NCBI GenBank assembly: GCA_907163075.1
Contig: CAJQTY010000001.1
Span: forward strand, 2,232,001 to 2,296,000
Direction: 5' to 3'
DNA length: 64,000 bases
DNA from: an uncultured Rhodocyclaceae bacterium
Lineage (GTDB): Bacteria; Pseudomonadota; Gammaproteobacteria; Burkholderiales; Rhodocyclaceae
Below the pieces are notes generated by a model. The model was not told where the DNA came from, did not search any database, and was given only the letters and a program-made list of their open reading frames with translations. Positions 37,286 to 45,889 of the stretch are shown here, one piece after another. The position numbers and the translations under genes are program-made. The stretch's first letter is position 1, and every line of letters starts with the position of its first letter.

Positions 37286-37820
37286 GGGTGGCCTCGTTTT
37301 CGGTGGCCGGCAATTCTGCAAGCAGACGTGCCGCGATCAGTCCGTTGATAATACCGAAAGCGAGCGCCGACGCGGCAAAAAGAGGAACGAGGTAAAACAG
37401 GCCGTTGTGCGGAATCAGCCATAATCGGGCGAGCAACAGCTGCCCGCCGATATGCGCGAAGGCCGCCAGAATGCTCCAGCTGACCGGCCCGAACCAGCGT
37501 CGCGGCAGACGAATGGCAAGAGCCAGTACCGCGAGGCTGAGCAGCGCGCCACTCAGGCTCATGAAAAAGCCGGGCGCCAGAAACTGTCCGAGCAGCAGGC
37601 TGCCGGCGACAACGCGCAAAGCGCAGACCCAGGCCGCCGTGCCCCAGCCGTAGCGGGCCAGCACGATCAGCGTCACGATGTTGGACAGACCCGGTTTGAC
37701 GCCCGGCAAGGGCATCGGAATGGCGGCATCAATCAGCGCCAGGCCGATTGCCGCCGCCGCCAGTTGCGCAATGCGGTGATCTTCGCGCGTCGTCGTCAGC
37801 CTAATAACTGAGTGAGTCAT
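37278..37820 (-). CDS. Gx-family membrane protein (heptaprenyl diphosphate synthase component I-like)
   Basis: The 180-aa integral membrane protein has about five helices and the family motif PMPLPGVKPGLSNIVTLIVL, followed by LAPGFFMSLSGALLSLAVLA. The Pfam family is named after heptaprenyl diphosphate synthase component I, but most members look like small transporters next to NusG-domain-II genes, as here. I started at MTHSVIRL (37820), which overlaps the NusG-II gene by 20 bases. The longer frame to 38051 is a shadow. Confidence 0.82.
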   Translation of the reverse strand: MTHSVIRLTTTREDHRIAQLAAAAIGLALIDAAIPMPLPGVKPGLSNIVTLIVLARYGWGTAAWVCALRVVAGSLLLGQFLAPGFFMSLSGALLSLAVLALAIRLPRRWFGPVSWSILAAFAHIGGQLLLARLWLIPHNGLFYLVPLFAASALAFGIINGLIAARLLAELPATENEATHA

Positions 37821-38175
37821 ACGTCTCCTTGCCGCCGATGACCTGGACACTGACCTGGTTCGGCGCGCAGATGGCGATTTCCCCGGCACGATCGAGCCAG
37901 CCCTGGCGCACGCAGTATTGCCGCGGCCCGGGGTCGGAGACGACGCGCACGCGGCGCTTTTCAACGGCGATTGTGGTGGTGCCAAGCGGGCCGGGAACGT
38001 CGATGCGGCGATTGCGTGCCAGATCGAGCTCGGCGAAGACCTCGCCGCCACGCTTGATCAGCGCCTTTTCGGCGACGCCGCCGCGCCAGGCCAGCTCAAA
38101 GGAGGCCCCGCAGATGATCAGCCCAAGCGTCGCTACCAGCCAGTCACCGGGCCTGAGCAGCGCCAGCCAGCGCAT
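37801..38175 (-). CDS. NusG-domain-II (KOW-less) membrane-anchored protein
   Basis: The 124-aa protein begins with a membrane anchor (RPGDWLVATLGLIICGASFE). A NusG domain II-type beta domain follows, ending with RVRVVSDPGPRQYCVRQGWL and AICAPNQVSVQVIGG. Such proteins regularly pair with Gx membrane proteins and have no assigned function. The start MRWLALL overlaps the rapZ stop (ATGA), so it is translated directly after rapZ. Confidence 0.82.
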   Translation of the reverse strand: MRWLALLRPGDWLVATLGLIICGASFELAWRGGVAEKALIKRGGEVFAELDLARNRRIDVPGPLGTTTIAVEKRRVRVVSDPGPRQYCVRQGWLDRAGEIAICAPNQVSVQVIGGKETYDSLSY

Positions 38176-39038
38176 CAGGGGCTGCCGGTGGGCGCTGGCG
38201 CCAGTTCGCGGTGCCGCACCAGCACGCGTGCGCGATCCTGGAAATGGCGGCCAAGCCACTCGGCGAAATAGACCGAGCGGTGCTGGCCGCCGGTGCAGCC
38301 GATACCCACGGTCAGGTAGCTGCGATTGTCGCGAATGTACGACGGTAGCCAGGTAGCGATGAAACGCGCGACGTCGTCACGCATCCGCAGCACTTCCGGC
38401 TCGGCCTCAAGATAGGCAATGACCGGGGCGTCGCGGCCGGTCAGTTCGCGCAGTGCCGGTTCGTAGTGCGGGTTGGGCAGGCAGCGTACGTCGAAAACGA
38501 GTTCGGCGTCGAGCGGGAGGCCGTGCTTGAAGCCAAAGGATTCGAAGAACAGGGTCAGTTCCGGGCGTCCGCTGCCGGCAATGAACTGGCGCACCCATTC
38601 GCGCAGAGTATTTGGCTTCAGGTCGCTGGTATCGATGTGATGCCCCAACTCGGCGACGCGGGTCAGGCGCACGCGCTCTTCGGCGATGGCTTCGGTCAGC
38701 GTGCGCTGATCGCTGGCCAGCGGATGCCGGCGACGCGTCTCGGAATACCGCTTGCTCAGGGTTTCCGTTTTGGCGTCGAGAAAAAGAAACTGCAACTCGA
38801 TATCGTCGTGCGCGCGCAGCGCGTCCAGTTGTTGCGGCAGCGTCGCAATGCCGTCACCGCCGCGAATGTCGATGGCCACCGCCACCTTGTCGTAGCCCTG
38901 GACGCCGAGTTGATCGACAAGCGCCTGCAACAATTGCGAAGGCAGGTTGTCGACGCAATAGTAGGCCGCATCCTCGAGCATGTTGAGGGCGATTGATTTG
39001 CCGGAGCCGGAGAGACCGCTGATGATCACGATATGCAT
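38175..39038 (-). CDS. rapZ: RNase adapter protein RapZ
   Basis: RapZ binds small RNAs and directs RNase E to them, controlling amino-sugar synthesis in enterobacteria. The 287-aa product has a P-loop (IISGLSGSGKSIALNMLEDA) and ends with the conserved region GIGCTGGQHRSVYFAEWLGR. The start MHIVIISGL at 39038 is chosen by comparison with the family. It is the first gene of a five-gene overlapping operon with the NusG-II, Gx, ubiX and LON genes. Confidence 0.94.
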   Translation of the reverse strand: MHIVIISGLSGSGKSIALNMLEDAAYYCVDNLPSQLLQALVDQLGVQGYDKVAVAIDIRGGDGIATLPQQLDALRAHDDIELQFLFLDAKTETLSKRYSETRRRHPLASDQRTLTEAIAEERVRLTRVAELGHHIDTSDLKPNTLREWVRQFIAGSGRPELTLFFESFGFKHGLPLDAELVFDVRCLPNPHYEPALRELTGRDAPVIAYLEAEPEVLRMRDDVARFIATWLPSYIRDNRSYLTVGIGCTGGQHRSVYFAEWLGRHFQDRARVLVRHRELAPAPTGSP

Positions 39039-39120
39039 GGGCGGGAGCATAGCGGAAGCTTGCGTATACGGGCAAGCCGGGCTGGCATAAACTGATGGCT
39101 CTATCTTTGGAACCGGCACC

Positions 39121-40287
39121 ATGAAGCTTCTCGACATCCCTTTTATTCCCGATCTCGTCGCCATCCGTCGCGACATCCACGCCCACCCGGAACTCGCGTT
39201 CAAAGAGGCCAGAACGGCCGACATCGTGGCGCGCGAGCTTGCCGCCTATGGCCTCGAAGTCCATCGCGGCCTCGCCAGGACGGGGGTTGTCGGCGTTTTG
39301 CGCAAGGGCGGCAGCAAGCGCGCAGTCGGCCTGCGCGCGGACATGGACGCCTTGCCGCTGCAGGAAAAAAACGACTTCCCGCATTGTTCCCGACACGCCG
39401 GGAAAATGCACGGCTGCGGCCATGACGGGCATACCACGCTGCTGCTCGGGGCGGCGCGCTACATGGCTGAAAACAGGGACACGCTCGACATCGACGGCAC
39501 GGTGTACTTTGTTTTCCAGCCGGCCGAGGAGTCGGAAGGTGGCGCCGAAGTGATGGTCAAGGATGGCCTGTTCACGCAGTTCCCGATGGATGCCATCTTC
39601 GGGCTGCACAACTGGCCGGGCATCCCGGCCGGCGAAATGGCGGTGATGCCGGGGCCGGTGATGGCCGGAACCTGCGCTCTTGAAATTTCGGTGCGCGGGC
39701 ACGGCTGCCATGCGGCAATGCCGAACCAGGGCATCGATACCATGGTCGTTGCCAGCCACCTGGTGCTCGCCTTGCAGACGGTCGTGGCGCGTAATCTGCA
39801 TCCCTGCGAATCGGCCGTCGTCAGCGTCACGCAGATCCACGGCGGCGACGCTCTGAATGTCATTCCCGATGATGCCGTGTTGCGCGGCACCATCCGCACC
39901 TTCAAGCCGGAAGTCCAGGAACTCGTCGAACGGTCGATTGAACGCCTGTGCGCGGGTGTTGCCAGCGCCTTCGGCGCGCAGATCATGGTCCGCTTCGACC
40001 TGCGTTACCCGCCGACGGTGAACAGCGTGGCGGAAACCGAACTCTGCCGCCGTACCGCCGGCGCGCTGCTTGGCGAGGACAAGGTACGAACGGGCGAGTT
40101 GCCTTCGATGGCCGCCGAGGATTTCGCCTTCATGCTCCAGGAAAAGCCGGGTTGCTACGTCTGGCTGGGCAACGGGCCCGGTGCGGGGGGCTGTTCGCTG
40201 CATAATCCGCATTACGACTTCAACGACGACATCCTTCCGGTGGGTGTCAGCTACTGGGTCAGTCTGGCGGAAAACGCTTTGCGCTGA
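39121..40287 (+). CDS. M20-family amidohydrolase (hippurate/N-acyl-amino-acid type)
   Basis: The 388-aa enzyme has the M20D pattern: IRRDIHAHPELAFKE, MHGCGHDGHTTLLLGAA (metal-binding His and Asp), FQPAEESEGGAEVM (Glu-Glu), FGLHNWPGIPAGE and LPSMAAEDFAFML. It would hydrolyse N-acyl amino acids or related amides in the cytoplasm. It is divergent from rapZ, with 82 bp between starts. Confidence 0.88.
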   Translation: MKLLDIPFIPDLVAIRRDIHAHPELAFKEARTADIVARELAAYGLEVHRGLARTGVVGVLRKGGSKRAVGLRADMDALPLQEKNDFPHCSRHAGKMHGCGHDGHTTLLLGAARYMAENRDTLDIDGTVYFVFQPAEESEGGAEVMVKDGLFTQFPMDAIFGLHNWPGIPAGEMAVMPGPVMAGTCALEISVRGHGCHAAMPNQGIDTMVVASHLVLALQTVVARNLHPCESAVVSVTQIHGGDALNVIPDDAVLRGTIRTFKPEVQELVERSIERLCAGVASAFGAQIMVRFDLRYPPTVNSVAETELCRRTAGALLGEDKVRTGELPSMAAEDFAFMLQEKPGCYVWLGNGPGAGGCSLHNPHYDFNDDILPVGVSYWVSLAENALR

Positions 40288-40312
40288 ACCCTGCGCCAGT
40301 CCGCCGCACGCT

Positions 40313-40516
40313 TCAGTGGTTTTCCGGCGAATCCGGGTATCGCGATGCAGAATGTAGCGACGACGCGCTGGCTTGTTCGTTCAAGCCCCCGCCCGCTGTT
40401 TTCCGGCTATCGATCGAAACGGGCGGCGGCGGGCGGCCGCAGCCCAGGCAATAGCCGGAATCGGGGTCGGTAATGCAGATTCCGACACACAGGTAGTCGT
40501 TTTCAGAGGTGATCAT
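40313..40516 (-). CDS. DUF1289-family small protein (second of a tandem pair)
   Basis: The 67-aa product has CVGICITDPDSGYCLGCGRP, the four-cysteine DUF1289 core, but diverges after it and ends in a low-complexity tail (NEQASASSLHSAS). Its ATG overlaps the stop of the first DUF1289 gene. The long upstream extension in this frame is a shadow. Function is unknown; the cysteines probably bind a metal. Confidence 0.6.
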   Translation of the reverse strand: MITSENDYLCVGICITDPDSGYCLGCGRPPPPVSIDSRKTAGGGLNEQASASSLHSASRYPDSPENH

Positions 40517-40725
40517 TGACCGCCCATTTCTTCGCGGCGACGCGCGACGGCGGCGAGAATGCGCAGCCGCTCGTCGTTTGAGACGCGGCTCCAGTCGGAA
40601 ATCTCGGCGATCGTCCGGAAGCAGCCGCGGCACAGAATGCCAGCCGAATCCAGCGCGCACACGTTGATACACGGCGATGCCGCCGTCGCCGCCTGCTTTC
40701 GGTTTTGCATCATGCGCTGTTCCAC
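40513..40725 (-). CDS. DUF1289-family small protein (first of a tandem pair)
   Basis: The 70-aa product has SPCINVCALDSAGILCRGCF and a helical end WSRVSNDERLRILAAVARRR, the complete DUF1289 pattern (CxxxC...CxGC then W). Three ATGs lie close together (40725, 40713, 40710) and the exact start is uncertain. Two unlike members in tandem suggest duplication and divergence. Confidence 0.75.
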   Translation of the reverse strand: MEQRMMQNRKQAATAASPCINVCALDSAGILCRGCFRTIAEISDWSRVSNDERLRILAAVARRREEMGGQ

Positions 40726-40761
40726 TACGTGGAGATCAAGGGAATGTCGATGAGACAGGCA

Positions 40762-41547
40762 TTATCGGATCCAGTTCGGTTTGCGCTTCTCGACAAAAGC
40801 CGCCAGGCCTTCGCTTCCTTCCGGGCTCGCATGCACCCGCGCCAGGCGCTGCACCGTTTCTTCGATCGTCGACTCGTCGATCGGCTGGCCCGAGATGACG
40901 CGGATCAGCGCCTTGCACTCGGCCTGGGCATTCGGGCCATTCTTCAGCAGGCTGTCGACGATCTCGCCGATGGCCTCGTCAAGTTGTTCCTCGCCGGGAA
41001 CGATCTCATGCACCAGGCCAATGCGATAGGCTTCCGCCGCCGAGAAACGCTCGGCGGAAAGCATGTAGCGACGGCTGTAGCGTTCTCCGATGGCGGCCAG
41101 GATGTAAGGGCTGATTACGGCGGGTAGAATCCCCAGTTTGACCTCGGTCAGCGCGAACACGGCGTCATAACAGGCGACCGCAATGTCGCAGGCAGCGATC
41201 AGGCCCAGCCCGCCGCCGTAGGCGGGTCCCTGGATCCGGGCAATGGTCGGCTTGGAAAGTTCGTTCAGCGTGCTGAGCAGCCGTGCCAGGCTCCGCGTAT
41301 CGCCGAGGTTTTCCTGCGCCGTCTGCGTGGCGCTACGCCGCATCGAGTTCAGGTCGGCACCGGCGCAGAAACTTCTGCCGGTGGACGAGAGTACGACAAT
41401 GCGCACCTCCGAATTGGATTCCAGGTCGAGCAGACCGCTGGTGATTTCATCGATCAGGCGCTCATCCAGGGCGTTGTGGCGCTCCGCCTTGTTCAGAGTG
41501 AGGATGCCGACAGAATTGTCGACTTCGGTAATAATCGATTGATACAT
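40762..41547 (-). CDS. Enoyl-CoA hydratase/isomerase family protein
   Basis: The 261-aa crotonase-fold enzyme has LNKAERHNALDERLIDEI, FCAGADLNSMRR (oxyanion hole), ARIQGPAYGGGLGLIAACDI and the catalytic-region EVKLGILPAVISPYI. It may be a methylglutaconyl-CoA or general enoyl-CoA hydratase, but the subclass is not certain. The start MYQSIITEV follows a clear GGAGG site. It is divergent from phaC, separated by about 235 bp. Confidence 0.88.
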   Translation of the reverse strand: MYQSIITEVDNSVGILTLNKAERHNALDERLIDEITSGLLDLESNSEVRIVVLSSTGRSFCAGADLNSMRRSATQTAQENLGDTRSLARLLSTLNELSKPTIARIQGPAYGGGLGLIAACDIAVACYDAVFALTEVKLGILPAVISPYILAAIGERYSRRYMLSAERFSAAEAYRIGLVHEIVPGEEQLDEAIGEIVDSLLKNGPNAQAECKALIRVISGQPIDESTIEETVQRLARVHASPEGSEGLAAFVEKRKPNWIR

Positions 41548-41782
41548 AAAGCCTCCATCCGGCGATTCGCGATCTATCGGCAAAATAACTGTAAGCTTAC
41601 GGGATATTTACGCGTCAACAGGCTGTAAAAGTACGCGGCGAATGCTATATTGTCCGAGTTAAGCACCGGAACAGGTGGTTCGATGGTGGGCGAAGTCTGC
41701 CGCTTCCAGATTTTTTCAATCCGCCGCAGTTTTCAAGGCGTTCCTTTCACTTTGTTGAGTACCCGTTCAAGGAGGTCATTCG

Positions 41783-43615
41783 ATGGCGCAGCAGAATACA
41801 ACGGAACAAGTCAAATCTTTGCCCGATCCCGCAGAGCTTGCAAAAAGTTATGCCGAGGTCGCCCAGCGTGCTTCGAAAATGATGGCGCGGTTCGTCGAGA
41901 AAAAATCGACCGAGGGCTTTTCCATGCCGGCGGACGAAATGGGAGTCTCCAAGGCATTCATGGATCTCGCGAACTGTTTGCTGACCAATCCCCAGAAACT
42001 GGTGGAAGCGCAAATGAAGCTGATGCAGGACTACTTTGCGCTTTGGCAATACTCGGCTTCAAAAATGATGGGGTCGGCGCCGCTTCCGGCCGTTGCCGTG
42101 GCGCCAAAGTCGGATAAGCGCTTCAAGGACGAAGACTGGGAAAACAACTTCCTGTTCGATTTCATCAAGCAGTCCTATCTGCTGACCGCCAATCACCTGA
42201 ATAGTGTCGTTTCGGAAACGGAAGGCCTCGACGAATCGACTCAAAGAAAGGTCAGCTTTTTCACGCGCCAATACACCGACGCGTTGTCGCCGACCAATTT
42301 TGCGCTGAGCAATCCGGAAGTCGTCCGTGAAACCGTCAAGAGCAACGGGCAGAACCTGATCAAGGGCTTCGACAACCTTTTGCGTGACTTGGAAGCCGGC
42401 GATGGCCAGTTGCGAATCCGCATGACCGACCCCGACGCCTTCGAGCTGGGCAAGAATGTTGCCACCACGCCAGGCAAGGTCGTCTTTCAGAACGAGATGT
42501 TCCAGCTGATCCAGTACGATCCGGCCACCCCGCAGCAATTCAAAAAGCCGCTGCTGATCGTGCCGCCGTGGATCAACAAGTTCTACATCCTCGATCTGCG
42601 CGACAAGAACTCCTTCGTCAAATGGACGACCGACCAGGGCCACACCACGTTCATCATAAGCTGGGTCAATCCGGACGAAAGGCACGCCAACAAGAACTTT
42701 GAAAACTACCTGCTGGAAGGCACGATGACCGCTGTCGATGTCGTCGAGCAGATCACCGGCGAAGACCGGATCAATACCGCGAGTTATTGCCTCGGCGGTA
42801 CGCTGCTCATGTCGACGCTGGCCTACATGGCCGCCAAGAAGGACAAGCGCATCGCTTCGGCTACCTTCTTCACGACCATGCTCGACTTTTCCGAACCGGG
42901 TGAACTCAAGGTTTTCCTCGACGAACCGACGGTCGCCAGCCTCGAGAAGAGAATGAACGAGCGCGGCTTCCTCGACGGCTCCGACATGGCCGGAACGTTC
43001 AACATGCTGCGCGCCAACGATCTGATCTGGTCGTTCGCGGTGAACAACTACCTGATGGGCAAGGAATCCTTCCCCTTCGACCTGCTCTACTGGAACTCCG
43101 ATTCGACGCGCATGCCGGCCAAGATGCACAGTTTCTACCTGCGCAATTTCTATCTCGGCAACAAATTGCGCGAGCCGGGCGGCCTCGAGCTGGGCGGCGT
43201 CAAGATCGACCTCTCCAAGGTCAAGACGCCGTGCTATTTCGTTTCGGCGATCGAGGATCACATCGCCCCGTGGAAGAGCACCTACATGGGTGCCCTGTTG
43301 CCGACCGGGCCGGTAAAGTTCGTGCTCGGCGGTTCTGGACACATCGCCGGTATTATCAATCCGCCGGCGGCCAACAAGTACGGCTTCTGGACCAACGATG
43401 AACTGCCCGCATCGTCCGACGATTTCCTCTCCGGCGCAACGCAGAACCCCGGTTCGTGGTGGACGCACTGGCAGAAATGGGTGACCGACCAGTCTGGCGG
43501 AGCGCAGATGGTCGACGCGCGCAAGCCCGGCGAAGGTCCGCTCAAGGCACTGGAAGATGCGCCCGGCGCCTACGTCAAATTCCGTCTTGACAAGCAGAAA
43601 AAGGGCGCCAAGTAA
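41783..43615 (+). CDS. phaC: Class I polyhydroxyalkanoate synthase
   Basis: PhaC polymerises (R)-3-hydroxyacyl-CoA into storage polyester on granules. The 610-aa protein has an N-terminal variable region, the PhaC N domain (NFALSNPEVVRETVKSNGQN) and an alpha/beta-hydrolase core. The lipase-like box SYCLGGT has Cys near residue 336 as nucleophile. The Asp lies in SAIEDHIAPW and the His in GGSGHIAGIINPP. The start follows AGGAGGT. A strong stem-loop after the stop ends the unit, so phaC is transcribed alone. It indicates carbon storage, as in Rhodocyclales of wastewater systems. Confidence 0.96.
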   Translation: MAQQNTTEQVKSLPDPAELAKSYAEVAQRASKMMARFVEKKSTEGFSMPADEMGVSKAFMDLANCLLTNPQKLVEAQMKLMQDYFALWQYSASKMMGSAPLPAVAVAPKSDKRFKDEDWENNFLFDFIKQSYLLTANHLNSVVSETEGLDESTQRKVSFFTRQYTDALSPTNFALSNPEVVRETVKSNGQNLIKGFDNLLRDLEAGDGQLRIRMTDPDAFELGKNVATTPGKVVFQNEMFQLIQYDPATPQQFKKPLLIVPPWINKFYILDLRDKNSFVKWTTDQGHTTFIISWVNPDERHANKNFENYLLEGTMTAVDVVEQITGEDRINTASYCLGGTLLMSTLAYMAAKKDKRIASATFFTTMLDFSEPGELKVFLDEPTVASLEKRMNERGFLDGSDMAGTFNMLRANDLIWSFAVNNYLMGKESFPFDLLYWNSDSTRMPAKMHSFYLRNFYLGNKLREPGGLELGGVKIDLSKVKTPCYFVSAIEDHIAPWKSTYMGALLPTGPVKFVLGGSGHIAGIINPPAANKYGFWTNDELPASSDDFLSGATQNPGSWWTHWQKWVTDQSGGAQMVDARKPGEGPLKALEDAPGAYVKFRLDKQKKGAK

Positions 43616-43638
43616 GCGGCTCGCCGCTTGATTCATCC

Positions 43639-43662
43639 AAGGGGGCGCAAGCCCCCTTTTCC
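43639..43662 (+). terminator. Rho-independent terminator after phaC
   Basis: aagggggc-gcaa-gccccctttt forms an 8-bp stem with a GNRA-type tetraloop followed by a T run, 23 bp after the phaC stop. The next gene begins 21 bp later and so must have its own promoter. Confidence 0.85.
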
Positions 43663-43682
43663 GTTGACGTACAATTGTTTGC

Positions 43683-44852
43683 ATGATGAGTTCGATACAG
43701 CTCCCGGATTACGCAGGCGGCAGCATCCTCAATCTGGTGCAGAGCATCGCCACGGCTTGCGGTCACACCGGAGCCCGTTATCCGCAACTGAGTGCGCTGC
43801 CAGCGGCGACGCTTGCCGAAGCGCGCCACGTCGTGCTGCTGGTGATCGACGGCCTAGGGCAAAGCACACTGTCCAAACACGCGGCCAGCCCGAATCTCCA
43901 GCGCCACGCACGGGGCACCATGACGTCGGTGTTCCCGCCAACGACCGCCAGCGCCATCACCACCTTCATGACCGGGCTCGCCCCAGCGCAACACGGCCTC
44001 ACCGGCTGGCACATGCATCTCGACGAAGTCGACCAGACGCTGGCCATTCTGCCCCTGACGCCACGCTGCGAACCGGCGAAAGCACTGCCCGAAGAACTGC
44101 CGCCACGTCTTTTCGGCTACCGCTCGCTGTACCAGCAACTCGATTGCCAGTGCTGGGTACTGGCGCCGCAAAGCATCGCCGGAAGCCCGTTCAATGCCTG
44201 GCATGCACGCGGTGCCCAAAGCCTGGCCTACGACTCGCTGCCCGAGATGTTTTCACTGCTCGCCGGACTGCTGCAGGCGGCGCAAACGCCGCGCTTTATC
44301 TATGCCTACTACCCCGATCTCGATACGCACTCGCACCGCTATGGCACCGATAGCACGCAGGCGCATCAGACGCTGGCAGCGCTCGATTCCGCGTTCGGTG
44401 AATTTCTGCGTGCCATTCAGGGTTCGGATAGCTGGCTGATCGCCACGGCCGATCATGGCTTCATCGATTCGCCGCCGGGGCGTGTAGTGAGCCTCGACGA
44501 GCATCCGCAACTGGCCGCGCTTTTGGCCCGGCCGCTTTGCGGCGAGCGTCGTGCCGCCTACTGTTACGTCGCCGCGGAGCAGCGCCCGGCGTTTGAAACC
44601 TACGTCCGCAACGTGCTCGGACACTGCGTCTATTTATGGCGCAGCAGCGCTTTGATCGAAGCCGGCTGGTTCGGCCCGCCGCCCGCGCATCCGCGTCTCG
44701 CCTCGCGCACTGGCGACTACACCCTGGTGATGAAGGACAACTGGACGATCAAGGACTGGCTGCCCGGGGAAAAACACTACCGGATGCTCGGCGTGCATGG
44801 CGGCGTCAGCCGTGACGAGATGTTGGTTCCGCTGATCGTGGCCCGAAGCTGA
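43683..44852 (+). CDS. Alkaline-phosphatase-superfamily protein (nucleotide pyrophosphatase/phosphodiesterase type)
   Basis: The 389-aa protein has the type I phosphodiesterase layout. VVLLVIDGLGQSTLSKHA holds the first metal Asp, FPPTTASAITTFMTG the nucleophile Thr, and YYPDLDTHSHRYG and ATADHGFIDSPPG the remaining metal ligands. There is no clear signal peptide. The substrate is unknown. Two neighbouring ATGs (43683, 43686) may serve as start. Confidence 0.82.
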   Translation: MMSSIQLPDYAGGSILNLVQSIATACGHTGARYPQLSALPAATLAEARHVVLLVIDGLGQSTLSKHAASPNLQRHARGTMTSVFPPTTASAITTFMTGLAPAQHGLTGWHMHLDEVDQTLAILPLTPRCEPAKALPEELPPRLFGYRSLYQQLDCQCWVLAPQSIAGSPFNAWHARGAQSLAYDSLPEMFSLLAGLLQAAQTPRFIYAYYPDLDTHSHRYGTDSTQAHQTLAALDSAFGEFLRAIQGSDSWLIATADHGFIDSPPGRVVSLDEHPQLAALLARPLCGERRAAYCYVAAEQRPAFETYVRNVLGHCVYLWRSSALIEAGWFGPPPAHPRLASRTGDYTLVMKDNWTIKDWLPGEKHYRMLGVHGGVSRDEMLVPLIVARS

Positions 44853-44939
44853 GCCGGCTTTGCCGATGCCGCCAAGGCTGCAGTAGAATCGAGCAAAATA
44901 CGCTTAATGAAGGTTGGATAGAGTTGGGAGACGCGAATC

Positions 44940-45305
44940 ATGGCGGAAGAGAGTAGTCGTCTGGATCGGATCGTGCTGGAGGCGCGGCGTAACGCCGAGA
45001 AGCGGGATCAGGGCTATCGCGAGCGGGCCCTGAAGTTGTTCCCATGGGTGTGCGGACGCTGTGCACGCACCTTCGATAACAGTACACTCCAACTGCTGGA
45101 GGTCCATCACAAGAACAGCAACCACCATGACAATCCGTCGGACGGCAGCAACTGGGAGCTTTTATGCACCTACTGCCATGAACACGAGCACTCGAAGGTC
45201 AAGGATACGGAAGGTCGAAACGGTTCAAGCAGCAATACGACTACCGCTACTCACAACCCCTTCGCAGAACTGAAGGCGCGGTTGGACGCCAAGAAGCGAG
45301 GCTAG
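44940..45305 (+). CDS. yajD: HNH endonuclease-family protein, YajD-like
   Basis: The 121-aa protein has a zinc-finger HNH fold: FPWVCGRCARTFDNSTLQLL, then EVHHKNSNHHDNPSDGSNWE and LLCTYCHEHEH. The CxxC pairs bind zinc and the HH..N..H residues form the nuclease site. YajD-like proteins are widespread and small, and their targets are unknown. The tail is Asn/Thr-rich and ends basic. It is the last intact core-type gene before the degraded region. Confidence 0.85.
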   Translation: MAEESSRLDRIVLEARRNAEKRDQGYRERALKLFPWVCGRCARTFDNSTLQLLEVHHKNSNHHDNPSDGSNWELLCTYCHEHEHSKVKDTEGRNGSSSNTTTATHNPFAELKARLDAKKRG

Positions 45306-45337
45306 TTTTTAATTCCGTAAATTAACAATGGCATTTC

Positions 45338-45483
45338 TCAATTGGCGAGATCGATGCCTACGGTGACAATATTCATGGACTTGCCCTTTCGAGCGAATGA
45401 TGTTGTGTGGAAACTCAATCATGGCAGTTCTCGCTGCCCGCGGCTTCCGTCACCAGTTCGGGACGGGGAAGTCTCTTTCATTC
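45338..45483 (-). mobile_element. IS110-family remnant A (5' end and start of transposase)
   Basis: On the minus strand an ATG at 45376 begins MNIVTVGIDLAN and then stops. This is the start of an IS110/IS1111-type transposase (VGIDLAKxxF). The 107 bp upstream (45377-45483) is alignable with the same region of remnant B at 61894-62002, including ggtctctttcattcg at the far end, which I take as the left IS end. The rest of the element is gone. Confidence 0.6.
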
Positions 45484-45490
45484 GTTGGGC
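45484..45490 (+). other. Possible attC-type core site (GTTGGGC) before the cupin gene
   Basis: GTTGGGC fits GTTRRRY, the integron core-site consensus, and directly abuts the inferred left end of the IS110-type remnant. The complementary GCCCAAC lies just after the cupin gene at 45870-45876, followed 7 bases later by GTTAGAT (45884-45890), another GTTRRRY. In integron cassettes the 5' bases and the RYYYAAC site after the gene are complementary in this way. The attC between them would be too short (21 bp), so it would be a truncated one. Confidence 0.35.
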
Positions 45491-45503
45491 CTAGAGAAAA
45501 GCC

Positions 45504-45845
45504 ATGACTGAAACTACCTCGATAAACCTTGAAGGCCTCGTAGCCAAACATTGGCGTGATGTTGAACCCAAAGAGCTTTGCTATCCCGGCTTCAGTACGC
45601 GCCTACTTTGGTCAGCCCCAAGTGGTCGCAAGGCGCTCATGTTTGAAATTGCGCCCGGTGCTGTATATCCCGACCTTGACGTTCACGCCCCTGGAGCCGA
45701 GGAAGTATTTGTCGTTTCCGGTGTTTTCTGCGATGGGGAAAACTCTTACCCAGCCGGTACGTTTATCCATCACCCAGCAGGCTCGGCTCATATCCCACAG
45801 TCCAAAGAGGGTTGTGTACTTTTTGTGTTCTTCCCTGAGGGCTAG
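45504..45845 (+). CDS. Cupin-domain protein (ChrR-like)
   Basis: The 113-aa protein is a single cupin barrel (KALMFEIAPGAVYPDLDVHA, PGAEEVFVVSGVFCDGENSY, PAGTFIHHPAGSAHIPQSKE) with the His residues and Glu that bind a metal. ChrR-like cupins act as metal-binding sensors or enzymes. It stands alone between IS110 and IS91 debris, with possible cassette-type ends. Codon use is less GC-rich than the neighbouring core genes, which suggests transfer. Confidence 0.78.
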   Translation: MTETTSINLEGLVAKHWRDVEPKELCYPGFSTRLLWSAPSGRKALMFEIAPGAVYPDLDVHAPGAEEVFVVSGVFCDGENSYPAGTFIHHPAGSAHIPQSKEGCVLFVFFPEG

Positions 45846-45889
45846 TGCCGTGAGTTCTCCGCGCTCTTTGCCCAACGATTAAGGTTAGA

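Noticed and set aside
42059-43684. 541-codon ORF antisense to phaC
   Set aside because: Shadow frame: phaC has a ribosome site, full family motifs and a terminator.
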